Assembly (NCBI GenBank): GCA_029582155.1 | Contig: CM055898.1 | Location: forward strand, 24,806,839 to 24,870,838 | Length of the DNA stretch: 64,000 nt | Reading direction: 5' to 3' | Origin: Panopea generosa | Taxonomy: Eukaryota; Mollusca; Bivalvia; Adapedonta; Hiatellidae | In this document: one piece after another, positions 23,385 through 35,985 of the stretch | How the letters are laid out: each line of letters starts with the position of its first letter | Numbering within the stretch: position 1 is the stretch's first letter | The notes under the pieces: generated by a model | The model's database searches: none | What the model saw: only the letters and a program-made list of their open reading frames with translations | Told to the model about the DNA's origin: nothing | Position numbers and translations under genes: made by a program

Positions 23385-23835
23385 GACAACTAGTGATGCA
23401 TCGGTTGACAACATAGTATCAGACTTGTGCCACCTAGTGATACATTGGTTGACAACATAGTATCAGACATGTGCCACCTAGTGATGTACCGGTTGACAAC
23501 ATAGACTCAGACTTTTGTGACACCTAGTGATGCATCTGTTGACAACATAGTATCAGACTTGTGCCAGCTAGTGATACACTGGTTGACAATATAGTATCAG
23601 ACTTTTGTGACAGCTAGTAAGCAATGCACCGATTGGCAACATGGTTGCAACCTATTGCCACAGCTAGTGATGCATCGGTTGACAACATAGTATCAGACGT
23701 GTGCCAGCTAGTGATGCATCAGTTGACAACATAGTTACAGACTTGTGCCAGCTAGTGATGCATCGGTTGACAACATAGTATCAGACCTGTGCCAGCTAGT
23801 GATGCATCAGTTGACAACATAGTATCAGACAATTT
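23385..23835. repeat. 44-bp minisatellite
   Basis: About ten units of TAGTGATGCATCGGTTGACA, then ACATAGTATCAGACTTGTGC and CAGC. One divergent unit near 23,600-23,660 reads AGCAATGCACCGATTGGCAA. Confidence 0.92.
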
Positions 23836-24249
23836 ATATAGAAATGTTTGTTTTCATCTATATGAAAATACCAAGGCAACTAATAGCATCTTGCTTCTGA
23901 AGAACATTTTACAGTGATATTTTTTCAATCAATTTATTCGAAATGAAAGTGAACAGCATGTTATTTCTCATAGCTACAACAGTAGAACATATGAAGTGAT
24001 CACCTCTATTAAGCAACCACACATTTCTTTACTTTTTTTTATATATATACATACACTTCTATGTTTCTATAATTTCTTTAAAATGCACAGTGGACAGATT
24101 GGTTGGAACTGTTTAAATACTTGAAAAGCAACATTTAGATTAAACAGTTATAATACCATGCCATTCATTTGATACTTTTGGCTGTTTAGGCTTAATCAAA
24201 ATATTATGTATTTGTTGCTTTTTAAGGGCTACATGTATTGCTTGAGAAA
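23836..24249. other. No supported feature
   Basis: AT-rich, no recognised structure. Confidence 0.4.
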
Positions 24250-24251
24250 TG

Positions 24252-24340
24252 GTGATAACTGGGCTGGGGATAGAATATACGATCTTCCACAAGCGAGGCG
24301 GATGCTCTACCCCTAGACCACTGGTGCGGTTTTACAGGAT
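24252..24340 (-). mobile_element. tRNA-like SINE head, minus strand
   Basis: The minus strand reads CCAGTGGTCTAGGGGTAGAG (strong A box), then CATCCGCCTCGCTTGTGGA, then a decayed B box, AGATCGTATATTCTATCCCC. The ends do not form a tRNA acceptor stem. It is more likely a SINE head than a functional tRNA gene. Confidence 0.5.
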
Positions 24341-24654
24341 GGAGGATTTTTACAGGATGGAGGATTTCCAGTCAATACTTAACTAACTCCTCTTCAGCAC
24401 TGATTGTATGATAAAGCAAGCACAGTACTGAAAAAGCATACTTCTGTGTTTGAAAATGATTTGAGTTTGTTACTTGCTGTATCACAACACGGTTGATTAA
24501 GGCACGTAACTATAAGCCGTAGTGTGATATAACGCGACTTTAATTTACATGTATTGCTACAGTCCTACATTTCCAGTTGGTCCACAACAATCCCGCTGGT
24601 TGGAAACTTTTTTTGACCCAACCACACCACACCCTTAAAAAAATATTGTTGTTC

Positions 24655-24935
24655 ATTCAATATATTCTATGTCTCTGCCTGTCCTTTCTTTTTCCATATA
24701 TTCTAGGTCTTTGCCTGTCCTTTCTTTTTCAATATATGTTAGGTCTTTGCCTGTCCTTTTTTTCCATGTCCTTTCTTTTTCCATATATTCTAGGTCTTTG
24801 TCGTCCTTTCTTTTTCCATATATTCTAGGTCTTTGTCTGTCCTTTCTTTTCCATATATTCTAGGTTTTTGCCTGTGTTTTTCTTTTTCCATATATTTTAG
24901 GTCTTTGCCTGTCCTTTCTTTTTTCATATCCTTTA
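24655..24935. repeat. 36-bp minisatellite
   Basis: About seven units of ATATTCTAGGTCTTTGCCTG followed by TCCTTTCTTTTTCC. The unit length is a multiple of 3, explaining the short repetitive frames on the plus strand. Confidence 0.9.
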
Positions 24936-25104
24936 AAGGGAATTTCCAATTAATTGCAAATTAAAAAGATCCCCTACCTACCCACTCCTATCTGATACCT
25001 GATACGGGTTGGACGTGGCAAATATACAATTTTTAAAGTCTGACCTTAGTTATCACATATTCATATTAAATAATGTACACTTGGTTTGTGGTGTTGGAGT
25101 ACAT

Positions 25105-25165
25105 CTCTATAGTGTAAGCTAGCTCACTTTTCTGTTTGAAAAGATTTCCAGGTTCAAGTCCGTGT
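25105..25165 (+). mobile_element. Possible tRNA-like relic
   Basis: CCAGGTTCAAGTCCGTG is a good B-box match, with a weak A-box candidate (GTAAGCTAGCTCAC) about 35 bases upstream. No SINE body is recognised. It could be chance. Confidence 0.3.
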
Positions 25166-25665
25166 GGGGATCTTGACACCGTTACAAAGTTGTATAAACA
25201 AAAAACTCCAATATATTTGTTAAAATTTAAATAAAAGTGTAATATATGGTGTACATATAATGCCCACCTTTCTTTACCAAGACTGTACACATCAGTGCCC
25301 TTAGCCAATTAACACAGGTTATGATTAACATATATAAAATAATACAGTTGGTATGGGCTTAAAGCTACAGGATGCTAATAGAATGTGGCAACAAGAACTA
25401 TTACCTGAAAACATATAGACAACCAGTTTGGACTCAAAGTTCTGTTTGTTTACAATAACTGAGACATACCATAAAGTCACTGACAATATAGTTAAACCTG
25501 TGTTAGTGGTCACCTTTATTAAGAAACCATTTGTTGTAAACAGCTACAACATAGACGCTTGATTCTGTCAGCCAGAACTATAACATGAATATTAGTGTTG
25601 TATAAAACATTCTGTACAAATTATTTTACCAATAATTCTTTAAGGACTGCACCCAAATATATACA

Positions 25666-25886
25666 TCTATGGGTTGTTGTTTTACTATTTAACCATAATA
25701 AGTGATATTACTTAATCGAATAGGTGATATCACATACTCAAATAAGTGATATTATATATTCGTACAAGTGATATCACTTATTCGAAAATGAATAAGTTAT
25801 AGCCTCTGTTCAAATAAGTAATATCACCTATATGAGTAAGTGATATCTCTTATTATGGTTAAATAGTAAAACAGCACCCCATATAC
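25666..25886. mobile_element. Palindromic MITE with internal AAGTGATATCACTT repeats
   Basis: The outer arms pair: TGTTTTACTATTTAACCATA (25,677-25,696) matches the complement at about 25,855-25,874, extending inward through ATAAGTGATAT. Inside are degenerate copies of AAGTGATATCACTTATTCGA, each palindromic. ATATACAT occurs on both outer flanks (about 25,659 and 25,880), though not exactly at the ends. There is no coding capacity. Confidence 0.7.
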
Positions 25887-26384
25887 ATAATCTTTTTGTG
25901 ATATTTCAAAAACTGGATTATTCAATCAGTGAATAGTTTATGACACTGATTCAACCGGATTTGAAAAATTAAGTATAACTGTATACCACTTAAAACGACT
26001 GTTTCAGACTGTTGCATTCATACATAATTTGTGAAACACATTAATAATATTTGGTGGCAATTTATTCCCTTAACAAAAATAGATTTGACACAAAAGTAGC
26101 ACCTCTGCACAAGTAAGTCCATTTGTTTCCCGCTATATACCTTTGGTAACTGAGGTTACTTGTGACATGTCTTTGGTATCCTTGAATAAAACATTTATGC
26201 TAAATATATTTTCACATTGAAGTTAAAATGAGAAATAAAAAATGTCTCTATCCCTTGTTACTTCGTTATCCTACTTTGTCCTTCTGCACTCCAGATTACT
26301 ACAGCAAATATACATCATAATTTAAGAAATACCAAAAAAACAACATGTCTTTATTTCTGGTTACTTGGTTATCCTTCTTTGTGC

Positions 26385-26585
26385 GGATCGCAGAGTCCAG
26401 TGGTAGAGTACCGAACACATGATCGGAGGGTCGTGGGTTCGATCCTCCACCGTGGCTGTGTGTGGTGTCCTTGAGCAAGACACTTTCCCGCATATACTAT
26501 GTACTGGTTCTAACCAGGAAGTCTTCGATCGTGATTCGTCTAAGTAGTAAGAACTTGTTTCACAATCGAAGTAAAAATAAATAAG
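26385..26585 (+). mobile_element. tRNA-derived SINE, second family
   Basis: CCAGTGGTAGAGTACC is an A box and GGGTCGTGGGTTCGATCC an excellent B box, 30-40 bases apart. The body contains GTGTCCTTGAGCAAGACACT, a motif I recall from animal SINEs, and the element ends near GTAAAAATAAATAAG. The 5' and 3' ends of the tRNA-like part do not pair, so it is a SINE and not a tRNA gene. Its body is unrelated to the 13.2/16.6 kb family. Confidence 0.75.
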
Positions 26586-26879
26586 TTTGTCTTTGGTAAC
26601 TTATGGTAACGACAACAAATATACAACATCCAGGCATACAGCGGACTTACACATGGACATACAAACGTACTTACATATTTTGGGCCATATATGAAACAAT
26701 AAAAATGCTATATTTTCTTTTAAACTTTAGGGCCATTTATTATTTTGACAGTTATAAATCTTATCCTGACACACTGATATTAAATAATCTACATGTACAT
26801 TGATCGAAATTGATAAATCCCCTTTTAGGCAGTGCCTTATTTTATATTACTCATATGCATTGATTATGCAACCGCCTTG
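26586..26879. other. No supported feature
   Basis: AT-rich, no structure recognised. Confidence 0.4.
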
Positions 26880-27300
26880 AAATGGGGGTCGGGGTGGAGT
26901 GGTGAGGGGATATAGTGCTATCCGTGTCCGTCTGTCGTACCGTCCGTCACACCGTCCGTTCTTCCGTACGTCACGATTCCCAGGTGAAGGTCAATCTCAC
27001 TGTTACTTAAAATAGAAAAAGCGCTGTCAACGCTTACCGGCATTATTTTCCATCCGATGCAAATTACATAGATATCCAAACAGAGATTCTTCGGATGCGT
27101 TTGCGTTTCACGATTTTCGGGAGAAGGTCAATGTCATCGTTACTAAAAGAAGAAAATCACCGTTACCGCTTTATTTTAATCCAATTTTTATGAAACTTCA
27201 TAAAAGGTGTTCCGAACCAAGGTACCTCGGATGGGTTTGCATTTCTGGATTCTGGGGTCAAGGTCACTGTTAAAAATGATAAATAGACATGGGGCGGGGC
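26880..27300 (+). repeat. Dispersed repeat with GTCCGTC microrepeats and GGTCAAGGTCACTGTTA blocks
   Basis: A GTCCGTC/CGTACGTC-rich start (26,920-26,975) is followed by about three ~120-bp diverged units. Each has a GGTGAAGGTCAATCTCACTG or GGGGTCAAGGTCACTGTTA block, a TTTTAATCCAATTTTTATG-like block and a TCGGATGCGTTTGCGTTTC-like block. This is the layout of a widespread bivalve repeat family as I remember it. The last unit carries TCAAGGTCA. Confidence 0.65.
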
Positions 27301-27477
27301 ATCTTGTTTATGTCAATTTGATATTGTTCATTTTGTCGTGTTTATTGCAACTAACAAAATTAATGTAAATGCAAATATACTGGGGAACATCGGAAGAATG
27401 ATAACTTTTAAAACCAAAAAAATGTTTCAGTGACTATTTTGTTTATTTTGTTTATTTTTCTTCGTCAAATCACACCA

Positions 27478-27775
27478 TAATAAACTTATTTTGTTACACT
27501 AAGGGTTGTGGTTATACATAACCCAAAGTGTAACAAAAACTTAACCCTTAGTGTAACAAAAATATACTTATCATAGAAACAAAATTTTCTTCGCCAAATC
27601 ACATCAACATAAAACTTATTTTGTTACACTAAGGGTTGCAGTTATCAATAACCCTTAGTGTACCAAAAATATACCTATCCTAGGAATACGATCTTCCGCA
27701 GTTCACCAAATCGCATCCACGTTAAATTAATTGATAACTGCAACCCTTAGTGTTACAAAATACACTTTGTCAGAG
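27478..27775. repeat. TTGTTACACTAAGGGTT repeats in both orientations
   Basis: TTTGTTACACTAAGGGTTG alternates with the complement AACCCTTAGTGTAACAAAAA, making local hairpins (for example 27,494-27,560 and 27,620-27,670). The same word recurs at 41.75-42.42 kb and 50.99-51.07 kb. Confidence 0.85.
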
Positions 27776-27986
27776 ATATAGTAAACATTTTATTTAAGTA
27801 TGAAGTGAAAAAAACGAAAAATTTAAGGAAATCCATAATATTATATAAGATTGCTGTTTATTTATGTTTTTAACAAGAGTTGGAGATTATATAGTATTTA
27901 CTTACCTTCAAACACTTTTTTCAAACACTAAGTGATAATTGTATTAGTAATGTTTCATAATAACAAAGTGTCCAAGATAAAAACAT

Positions 27987-27995
27987 AGAAAATTT
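27987..27995. repeat. Left 9-bp target-site duplication AGAAAATTT
   Basis: Immediately precedes the left terminus (AGTTGCG). It is identical to 40,848-40,856, which directly follows the right terminus (CGCAACT). Confidence 0.88.
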
Positions 27996-28054
27996 AGTTG
28001 CGTGAAGTTGGCTATGCGATCGGCAATCGGAGATCAACATTCAATACAGATCCA

Positions 28055-31000
28055 GGTCTGAGATCGTAGATCAACATTCAAACAAAAAGTCAAAATTTGA
28101 ATAACGACCCAGGTCTGCAATCGTAGATCGACATTCAAAATAAAATCTAAAATACGGACAGAAATTGAATACAGACCCAGGTCTGAGATCGTAGATCAAC
28201 ATTCAAAATAAAAGTCGAAATTTGAATACAGACCCAGGTCTGAGATCGTAGATCAACATTCAAAATAAAAGTTAAAAGACGGACAGAACTTGAATACAGA
28301 TCCAGGTCTGAGATCGTAGATCAACATTCAAAATAAAAGTCGGAATATGAATACCGACCCAGGTCTGCAATCGTAGATCGACATTCAAAATAAAATTAAA
28401 AATACGGACAAAATTTGAATGCAGATCCAGGTCTGAGATCGTAGATCGACATTGAAAATAAAATCTAAAATACGGACAAAACTTGAATACAGACCCAGGT
28501 CTGCAATCGTAGATCGACATTCAAAATAAAATTAAAAATACGGACAAAATTTGAATGCAGATCCAGGTCTGACATCGTAGATCAACATTCAAAATAAAAG
28601 TTAAAAGACGGACAGAACTTGAATACCGACCCAGGTCTGCAATCGTAGATCAACATTCAAAATAAAATTAAAAATACGGACAAAATTTGAATGCAGATCC
28701 AGGTCTGACATCGTAGATCAACATTCAAAATAAAAGTTAAAAGACGGACAGAACTTGAATACAGACCCAGGTCTGAGATCGTAGATCAACATTCAAAATA
28801 AAATTCGGAATTTGAATACCGACCCAGGTCTGCAATCGTAGATCGACATTCAAAATAAAATTAAAAATACGGACAAAATTTGAATGCAGATCCAGGTCTG
28901 AGATCGTAGATCGACATTCAAAATAAAATCTAAAATACGGACAAAACTTGAATACAGACCCAGGTCTGCAATCGTAGATCGACATTCAAAATAAAAGAGA
29001 AAAGACGGAGTTAACTTGAATGCATATCCAGGTCTGACATCGTAGATCAACATTCAAAATAAAAGTTAAAAGACGGACAGAACTTGAATACAGATCCAGG
29101 TCTGAGATCGTAGATCAACATTCAAAATAAAAGTCGGAATTTGAATACCGACCCAGGTCTGCAATCGTAGATCGACATTCAAAATAAAATTAAAAATACG
29201 GACAAAATTTGAATGCAGATCCAGGTCTGAGATCGTAGATCGACATTCAAAATAAAATCTAAAATACGGACAAAACTTGAATACAGACCCAGGTCTGCAA
29301 TCGTAGATCGACATTCAAAATAAAAGAGAAAAGAAGGAGTTAACTTGAATGCAGATCCAGGTCTGACATCGTAGATCAACATTCAAAATAAAAGTTAAAA
29401 GACGGACAGAACTTGAATACAGACCCAGGTCTGAGATCGTAGATCAACATTCAAAATAAAAGTCGGAATTTGAATACCGACCCAGGTCTGCAATCGTAGA
29501 TCGACATTCAAAAATAAAATTAAAAATACGGACAAAATTTGAATGCAGATCCAGGTCTGAGATCGTAGATCGACATTCAAAATAAAATCTAAAATACGGA
29601 CAAAACTTGAATACAGACCCAGGTCTGCAATCGTAGATCGACATTCAAAATAAAAGAGAAAAGAAGGAGTTAACTTGAATGCAGATCCAGGTCTGACATC
29701 GTAGATCAACATTCAAAATAAAAGTTAAAAGACGGACAGAACTTGAATACAGATCCAGGTCTGAGATCGTAGATCAACATTCAAAATAAAAGTCGGAATT
29801 TGAATACCGACCCAGGTCTGCAATCGTAGATCGACATTCAAAATAAAATTAAAAATACGGACAAAATTTGAATGCAGATCCAGGTCTGAGATCGTAGATC
29901 GATGTTGAAAATAAAATCTAAAATACGGACAAAACTTGAATACAGACCCAGGTCTGCAATCGTAGATCGACATTCAAAATAAAAGAGAAAAGAAGGAGTT
30001 AACTTGAATGCAGATCCAGGTCTGACATCGTAGATCAACATTCAAAATAAAAGTTAAAAGACGGACAGAACTTGAATACAGACCCAGGTCTGAGATCGTA
30101 GATCAACATTCAAAATAAAAGTCGGAATTTGAATACCGACCCAGATCTGCAATCGTAGATCAACATTCAAAATAAAATTAAAAATACGGACAAAACTTGA
30201 ATACAGACCCAGGTCTGCAATCGTAGATCGACATTCAAAATAAAAGTTAAAAGACGGAGTTAACTTGAATGCAGATCCAGGTCTGAGATCGTAGATCAAC
30301 ATTCAAAATAAAAGTCGGAACTTGAATACCGACCCAGGTCTGCAATCGTAGATCGACATTCAAAATAAAAGTTAAAAGACGGAGTTAACTTGAATGCAGA
30401 TCCAGGTCTGACATCGTAGATCAACATTCAAAATAAAAGTTAAAAGACGGACAAAACTTGAATACAGACCTAGGTCTGCAATCGTAGATCGACATTCAAA
30501 ATAAAAGTTAAAAGACGGAGTTAACTTGAATGCAGATCCAGGTCTGAGATCGTAGATCAACATTCAAAATAAAAGTCGGAATTTGAATACCGACCCAGGT
30601 CTGCAATCGTAGATCGACATTCAAAATAAAATTATAAATACGGACATAATTTGAATGCAGATCCAGGTCTGAGATCGTAGATCAACATTCAAAATAAAAG
30701 TTAAAAGACGGACAGAACTTGAATACAGACCCAGGTCTGAGATCGTAGATCAACATTCAAAATAAAAGTCGGAATTTGAATACCGACCCAGGTCTGCAAT
30801 CGTAGATCGACATTCAAAATAAAATTAAAAATACGGACAAAATTTGAATGCAGATCCAGGTCTGAGATCGTAGATCGACATTGAAAATAAAATCTAAAAT
30901 ACGGACAAAACTTGAATACAGACCCAGGTCTGCAATCGTAGATCGACATTCAAAATAAAAGAGAAAAGACGGAGTTAACTTGAATGCAGATCCAGGTCTG

Positions 31001-33897
31001 ACATCGTAGATCAACATTCAAAATAAAAGTTAAAAGACGGACAGAACTTGAATACAGATCCAGGTCTGAGATCGTAGATCAACATTCAAAATAAAAGTCG
31101 GAATTTGAATACCGACCCAGGTCTGCAATCGTAGATCGACATTCAAAATAAAATCTAAAATACGGACGAAACTTGAATACAGACCCAGGTCTGCAATCGT
31201 AGATCGACATTCAAAATAAAAGAGAAAAGAAGGAGTTAACTTGAATGCAGATCCAGGTCTGACAGCGTAGATCAACATTCAAAATAAAAGTTAAAAGACG
31301 GACAGAAATTGAATACAGACCCAGGTCTGAGATCGTAGATTAACATTCAAAATAAAAGTCGGAATTTGAATACCGACCCAGATCTGCAATCGTAGATCAA
31401 CATTCAAAATAAAATTAAAAATACGGACAAAATTTGAATGCAGATCCAGGTCTGACATCGTAGATCGACATTCAAAATAAAAGTTAAAAGACGGACAAAA
31501 CTTGAATACAGACCCAGGTCTGCAATCGTAGATCGACATTCAAAATAAAAGTTAAAAGACGGAGTTAACTTGAATGCAGATCCAGGTCTGACATCGTAGA
31601 TCGACATTCAAAATAAAAGTTAAAAGACGGACAAAACTTGAATACAGACCCAGGTCTGCAATCGTAGATCGACATTCAAAATAAAAGTTAAAAGACGGAG
31701 TTAACTTGAATGCAGATCCAGGTCTGAGATCGTAGATCAACATTCAAAATAAAAGTCGGAATTTGAATACCGACCCAGGTCTGCAATCGTAGATCGACAT
31801 TCAAAAATAAAATTAAAAATACGGACAAAATTTGAATGCAGATCCAGGTCTGACATCGTAGATCAACATTCAAAATAAAAGTTAAAAGACGGACAGAACT
31901 TGAATACAGACCCAGGTCTGAGATCGTAGATCAACATTCAAAATAAAAGTCGGAATTTGAATACCGACCCAGGTCTGCAATCGTAGATCGACATTCAAAA
32001 TAGAATTAAAAATACGCACAAAATTTGAATGCAGATCCAGGTCTGAGATCGTAGATCGACATTCAAAATAAAATCTAAAATACGGACAAAACTTAAATAC
32101 AGACCCAGGTCTGAGATCGTAGATCAACATTCAAAATAAAAGTCGGAATATGAATACCGACCCAGATCTGCAATCGTAGATCTACATTCAAAATAAAATT
32201 AAAAATACGGACAAAATTTGAATGCAGATCCAGGTCTGAGATCGTAGATCAACATTCAAAATAAAAGTTAATAGACGGACAAAACTTGAATACAGACCCA
32301 GGTCTGCAATCGTAGATCGACATTCAAAATAAAAGAGAAAAGACGGAGTTAACTTGAATGCAGATCCAGGTCTGAGATCGTAGATCGACATTCAAAATAA
32401 AAGTTAGAAGACGGACAGAACTTGAATACAGATCCAGGTCTGAGATCGTAGATCAACATTCAAAATAAAAGTCGGAATTTGAATACCGACCCAGGTCTGC
32501 AATCGTAGATCGACATTCAAAATAAAATTAAAAATACGGACAAAATTTGAATGCAGATCCAGGTCTGAGATCGTAGATCGACATTGAAAATAAAATCTAA
32601 AATACGGACAAAACTTGAATACAGACCCAGGTCTGCAATCGTAGATCGACACTCAAAATAAAATTAAAAATACGGACAAAATTTGAATGCAGATCAAGGT
32701 CTGACATCGTAGATCAACATTCAAAATAAAAGTTAAAAGACGGACAGAACTTGAATACAGACCCAGGTCTGAGATCGTAGATCAACATTCAAAATAAAAG
32801 TCGGAATTTGAATACCGACCCAGGTCTGCAATCATAGATCGGCATTCAAAATAAAATTAAAAATACGGACAAAATTTGAATGCAGATCCAGGTCTGAGAT
32901 CGTAGATCGACATTCAAAATAAAATCTAAAATACGGACAAAACTTGAATACAGACCCAGGTCTGAGATCGTAGATCAACATTCAAAATAAAAGTCGGAAT
33001 TTGAATACCGACCCAGATCTGCAATCGTAGATCAACATTCAAAATAAAATTAAAAATACGGACAAAATTTGAATGCAGATCCAGGTCTGACATCGTAGAT
33101 CAACATTCAAAATAAAAGTTAATAGACGGACAAAACTTGAATACAGACCCAGGTCTGCAATCGTAGATCGACATTCGAAATAAAAGAGAAAAGACGGACT
33201 GAACTTGAATGCAGATCCAGGTCTGACATCGTAGATCGACATTCAAAATAAAAGTTAGAAGACGGACAGAACTTGAATACAGATCCAGGTCTGAGATCGT
33301 AGATCAACATTCAAAATAAAAGTCGGAATTTGAATACCGACCCAGGTCTGCAATCGTAGATCGACATTCAAAATAAAATTAAAAATACGGACAAAATTTG
33401 AATGCAGATCCAGGTCTGAGATCGTAGATCGACATTGAAAATAAAATCTAAAATACGGACAAAACTTGAATACAGACCCAGGTCTGCAATCGTAGATCGA
33501 CATTCAAAATAAAAGAGAAAAGACGGACAAAATTTGAATGCAGATCCAGGTCTGACATCGTAGATCAACATTCAAAATAAAAGTTAAAAGACGGACAGAA
33601 CTTGAATACAGACCCAGGTCTGAGATCGTAGATCAACATTCAAAATAAAAGTTAATAGACAGACAAAACTTGAATACAGACCCAGGTCTGCAATCGTAGA
33701 TCGACATTCAAAATAAAAGAGAAAAGACGGAGTTAACTTGAATGCAGATCCAGGTCTGACATCGTAGATCGACATTCAAAATAAAAGTTAGAAGACGGAC
33801 AGAACTTGAATACAGATCCAGGTCTGAGATCGTAGATCGACATTCAAAATAAAAGTTAAAAGACGGACAGAACTTGAATACAGATCCAGGTCTGAGA
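28055..33897 (+). repeat. Left satellite arm, 329-bp higher-order repeat
   Basis: Monomers start CCAGGTCTG and contain ATCGTAGATC, then ACATTCAAAATAAAA. Five monomer types recur in fixed order. One is 57 bp (with GTCGGAATTTGAATACCGAC) and four are 68 bp, marked by TTAAAAATACGGACAAAATT, TCTAAAATACGGACAAAACT, GAGAAAAGACGGAGTTAACT and GTTAAAAGACGGACAGAACT. Together they make 329 bp, visible as an exact 329-bp spacing near 28,737, 29,066 and 29,395. Around 30.0-32.3 kb the order is scrambled by deletions. All repetitive short minus-strand frames here are artefacts. Confidence 0.95.
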
Positions 33898-35985
33898 TAG
33901 TAACGAATGCATAATTATCTTATGTTAATTTACAGGATATATGGGGACCTATTAGGGAGACATAGAAATAATATGAGAAACCAGTTAATTTTTTTCTATC
34001 ATTTATTTTAGGAATTATTTTCATCATCTTGATATCTGGAGAATTGTTTGATCGGAGACGGTGGGCTATAACCTTATAAAGAGAATTTAAAATCGATAAT
34101 GAGCCAGCAGTGGTCCAAAATGAATAAAATTGGGATTTAAAAAAAACACACACTCTTTTCTCAAGAACTAAGTTAATTAAGGCATTTTTGGTATATTTTT
34201 GTATAAATATTTGGTATAAATTGTCTCTATTTAGAACGGATTTCAAACGAAGAAGATAAGAGCCTATTGAGTTGAATTTGATTTTGACACTAGAATGTTA
34301 TGAGGAAACATGCATCCCATTCTCATCATAGTAAAGCTTTTCAGAGGCTTTCTCCAATAAAAACATTTTGCCTTGTCAAATCAAGTGAGCGAATTAGACT
34401 CTTTTGGGTCTCTTGTTTTGCTTTACATATATTTAGTCTTATTGTTATTCCTGAGCAGAATGTGTGTATATGATATGTGTAAATACATGACGATACATCT
34501 CTAGCATAATCATGACTTCGATATCGTTATAGCTTACAGTTTATGAAACAAATAACTCGTAATTATCTTTTTTTATTTACCATTTTTTTTTAAAAATTGT
34601 TACATCTATTTTAAATTTTGTAAATGTTAGATAAACATTGAGTCTCAAAAATTTATAAACAAATTAATATGTTATTTTACTTGCCACAATAAAAAGATCC
34701 CCTTGTTTTATTTTATGATACATACTCTATAAAGTAGTGTTTTAAAGTGTCAAAAGAAATTGATTAATCTCATTGGTTATTGATGAGTTATGTTTGGTTG
34801 GTCAAACACGCATGCTCTAGTTATTTTGGTCATGAAAAGTTTAAGTGAAAGAGTTGTCTATGTCAATTCTTTAATGATCACAATTTGGATATTTTGAGTT
34901 TTAATCTTTTATTTGTTTTGTATAAAAATTTTTGACTGTCTTGTATATGCCATTTTAACTGTTAAAGTACCTATCATTTGATATGACTTATCTCACGCTA
35001 GGTGAGAAAGTATCACTATTATAATGCAAACATAATCAATAAGTGGATTTATATTATTCAAGTTATTCAACAAATGAATATTATATTGGCACACGATCAC
35101 AGTCTACGGGCTAATTTATTTTATTAAAAAAAAATAACTTTGATTATTGTATTTGAGGTTATAACTTCCTTTTTGAACTTTATTCAGCTTTAAATACTGA
35201 TACACTTTCGTAATATCTTAATACTTGTGGGTTGCCATAACAGAACGATCGTTTAAAGAGAACTTTAATAATATAATTTAAAATTTGTTAGCAAAAATGT
35301 CCCTTTTATTTTGTACGGTGTAGTTGACAGAGAGATCACAACGGCGATTGAGAGTAAGTGAATGTTTTCGGGGCATGTGTCGTATTGGCGTCAAATGTTC
35401 TGAAAAAGTAGAGAAATTATTTACCGGTCATTCACCGTGATTTAAAGATATTTATCGAATTTTACTGACTTTTAAATCAGCAGAAATTCTTTCCTTTCAA
35501 TGATTTTAACTAACGTTCCTTGAAAATATGTACGTCATGCTTGCACAGGTCTTATATCTTATGTAACAACGAAACATTCTTAGAATGAATATTGAACGTG
35601 CATTAAAAGTGTTATAGTTATGTAGAGATTTTTCTATTTGTTTGAAATGTACCACTTATATCTATTTGAGCAGTTTGTTACTCGCGTTCTGTCTTCTAGT
35701 ATTCAAGTAAAATAACTCTTCAACACTGAGGGTAATCAAGATTAGGATTATGCTCAGTTACCGAAAGAAGAATATCTTAACTAACTTGAGTCTGCCATTT
35801 TACTTTATTCTATTATTACGCGGTTTTCATTTTATTATAACGTTAAACAACGTTCTTCTATTAATATTTTGTTCATGATATACAAGTATAATCTTTAAAT
35901 CATCAATTTAAAGTTCTTAGGGGAGGAGTAAGGTAGCAAAAAAAAAAAAAGAAACACGAAAATACACTGTTTTCTGTTATAGTTG
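33898..35985. other. Central non-satellite segment of the giant element
   Basis: About 2.1 kb of AT-rich DNA between the arms. No DDE/D transposase motif, zinc finger or splice-supported exon was recognised. It holds one moderately long minus-strand frame (33,920-34,246). Whether this is the remnant of an original transposon core or captured sequence cannot be told from the sequence alone. Confidence 0.5.
33920..34246 (-). CDS. Unrecognised 108-codon frame in the element's centre
   Basis: The frame is K/L/I-rich, with a basic mid-section (V-I-A-H-R-L-R-S) and an aromatic stretch near the C terminus (F-S-Y-Y-F-Y-V). It has no signal peptide, no clear membrane segment and no family I recognise. 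It begins inside the centre and stops just before the left satellite arm. It could be the 3' end of a decayed transposase or a captured gene, or be fortuitous. AT-rich DNA makes a chance frame of this length possible but not common. Confidence 0.25.
   Translation of the reverse strand: MKSVLNRDNLYQIFIQKYTKNALINLVLEKRVCVFFKSQFYSFWTTAGSLSILNSLYKVIAHRLRSNNSPDIKMMKIIPKINDRKKLTGFSYYFYVSLIGPHISCKLT

Noticed and set aside
25105..25165. Functional tRNA gene
   Set aside because: Only the B box is convincing; the A box is weak and no cloverleaf could be drawn.
26385..26460. Functional tRNA gene
   Set aside because: Pol III boxes are good, but the acceptor ends do not pair and a SINE-type body follows.
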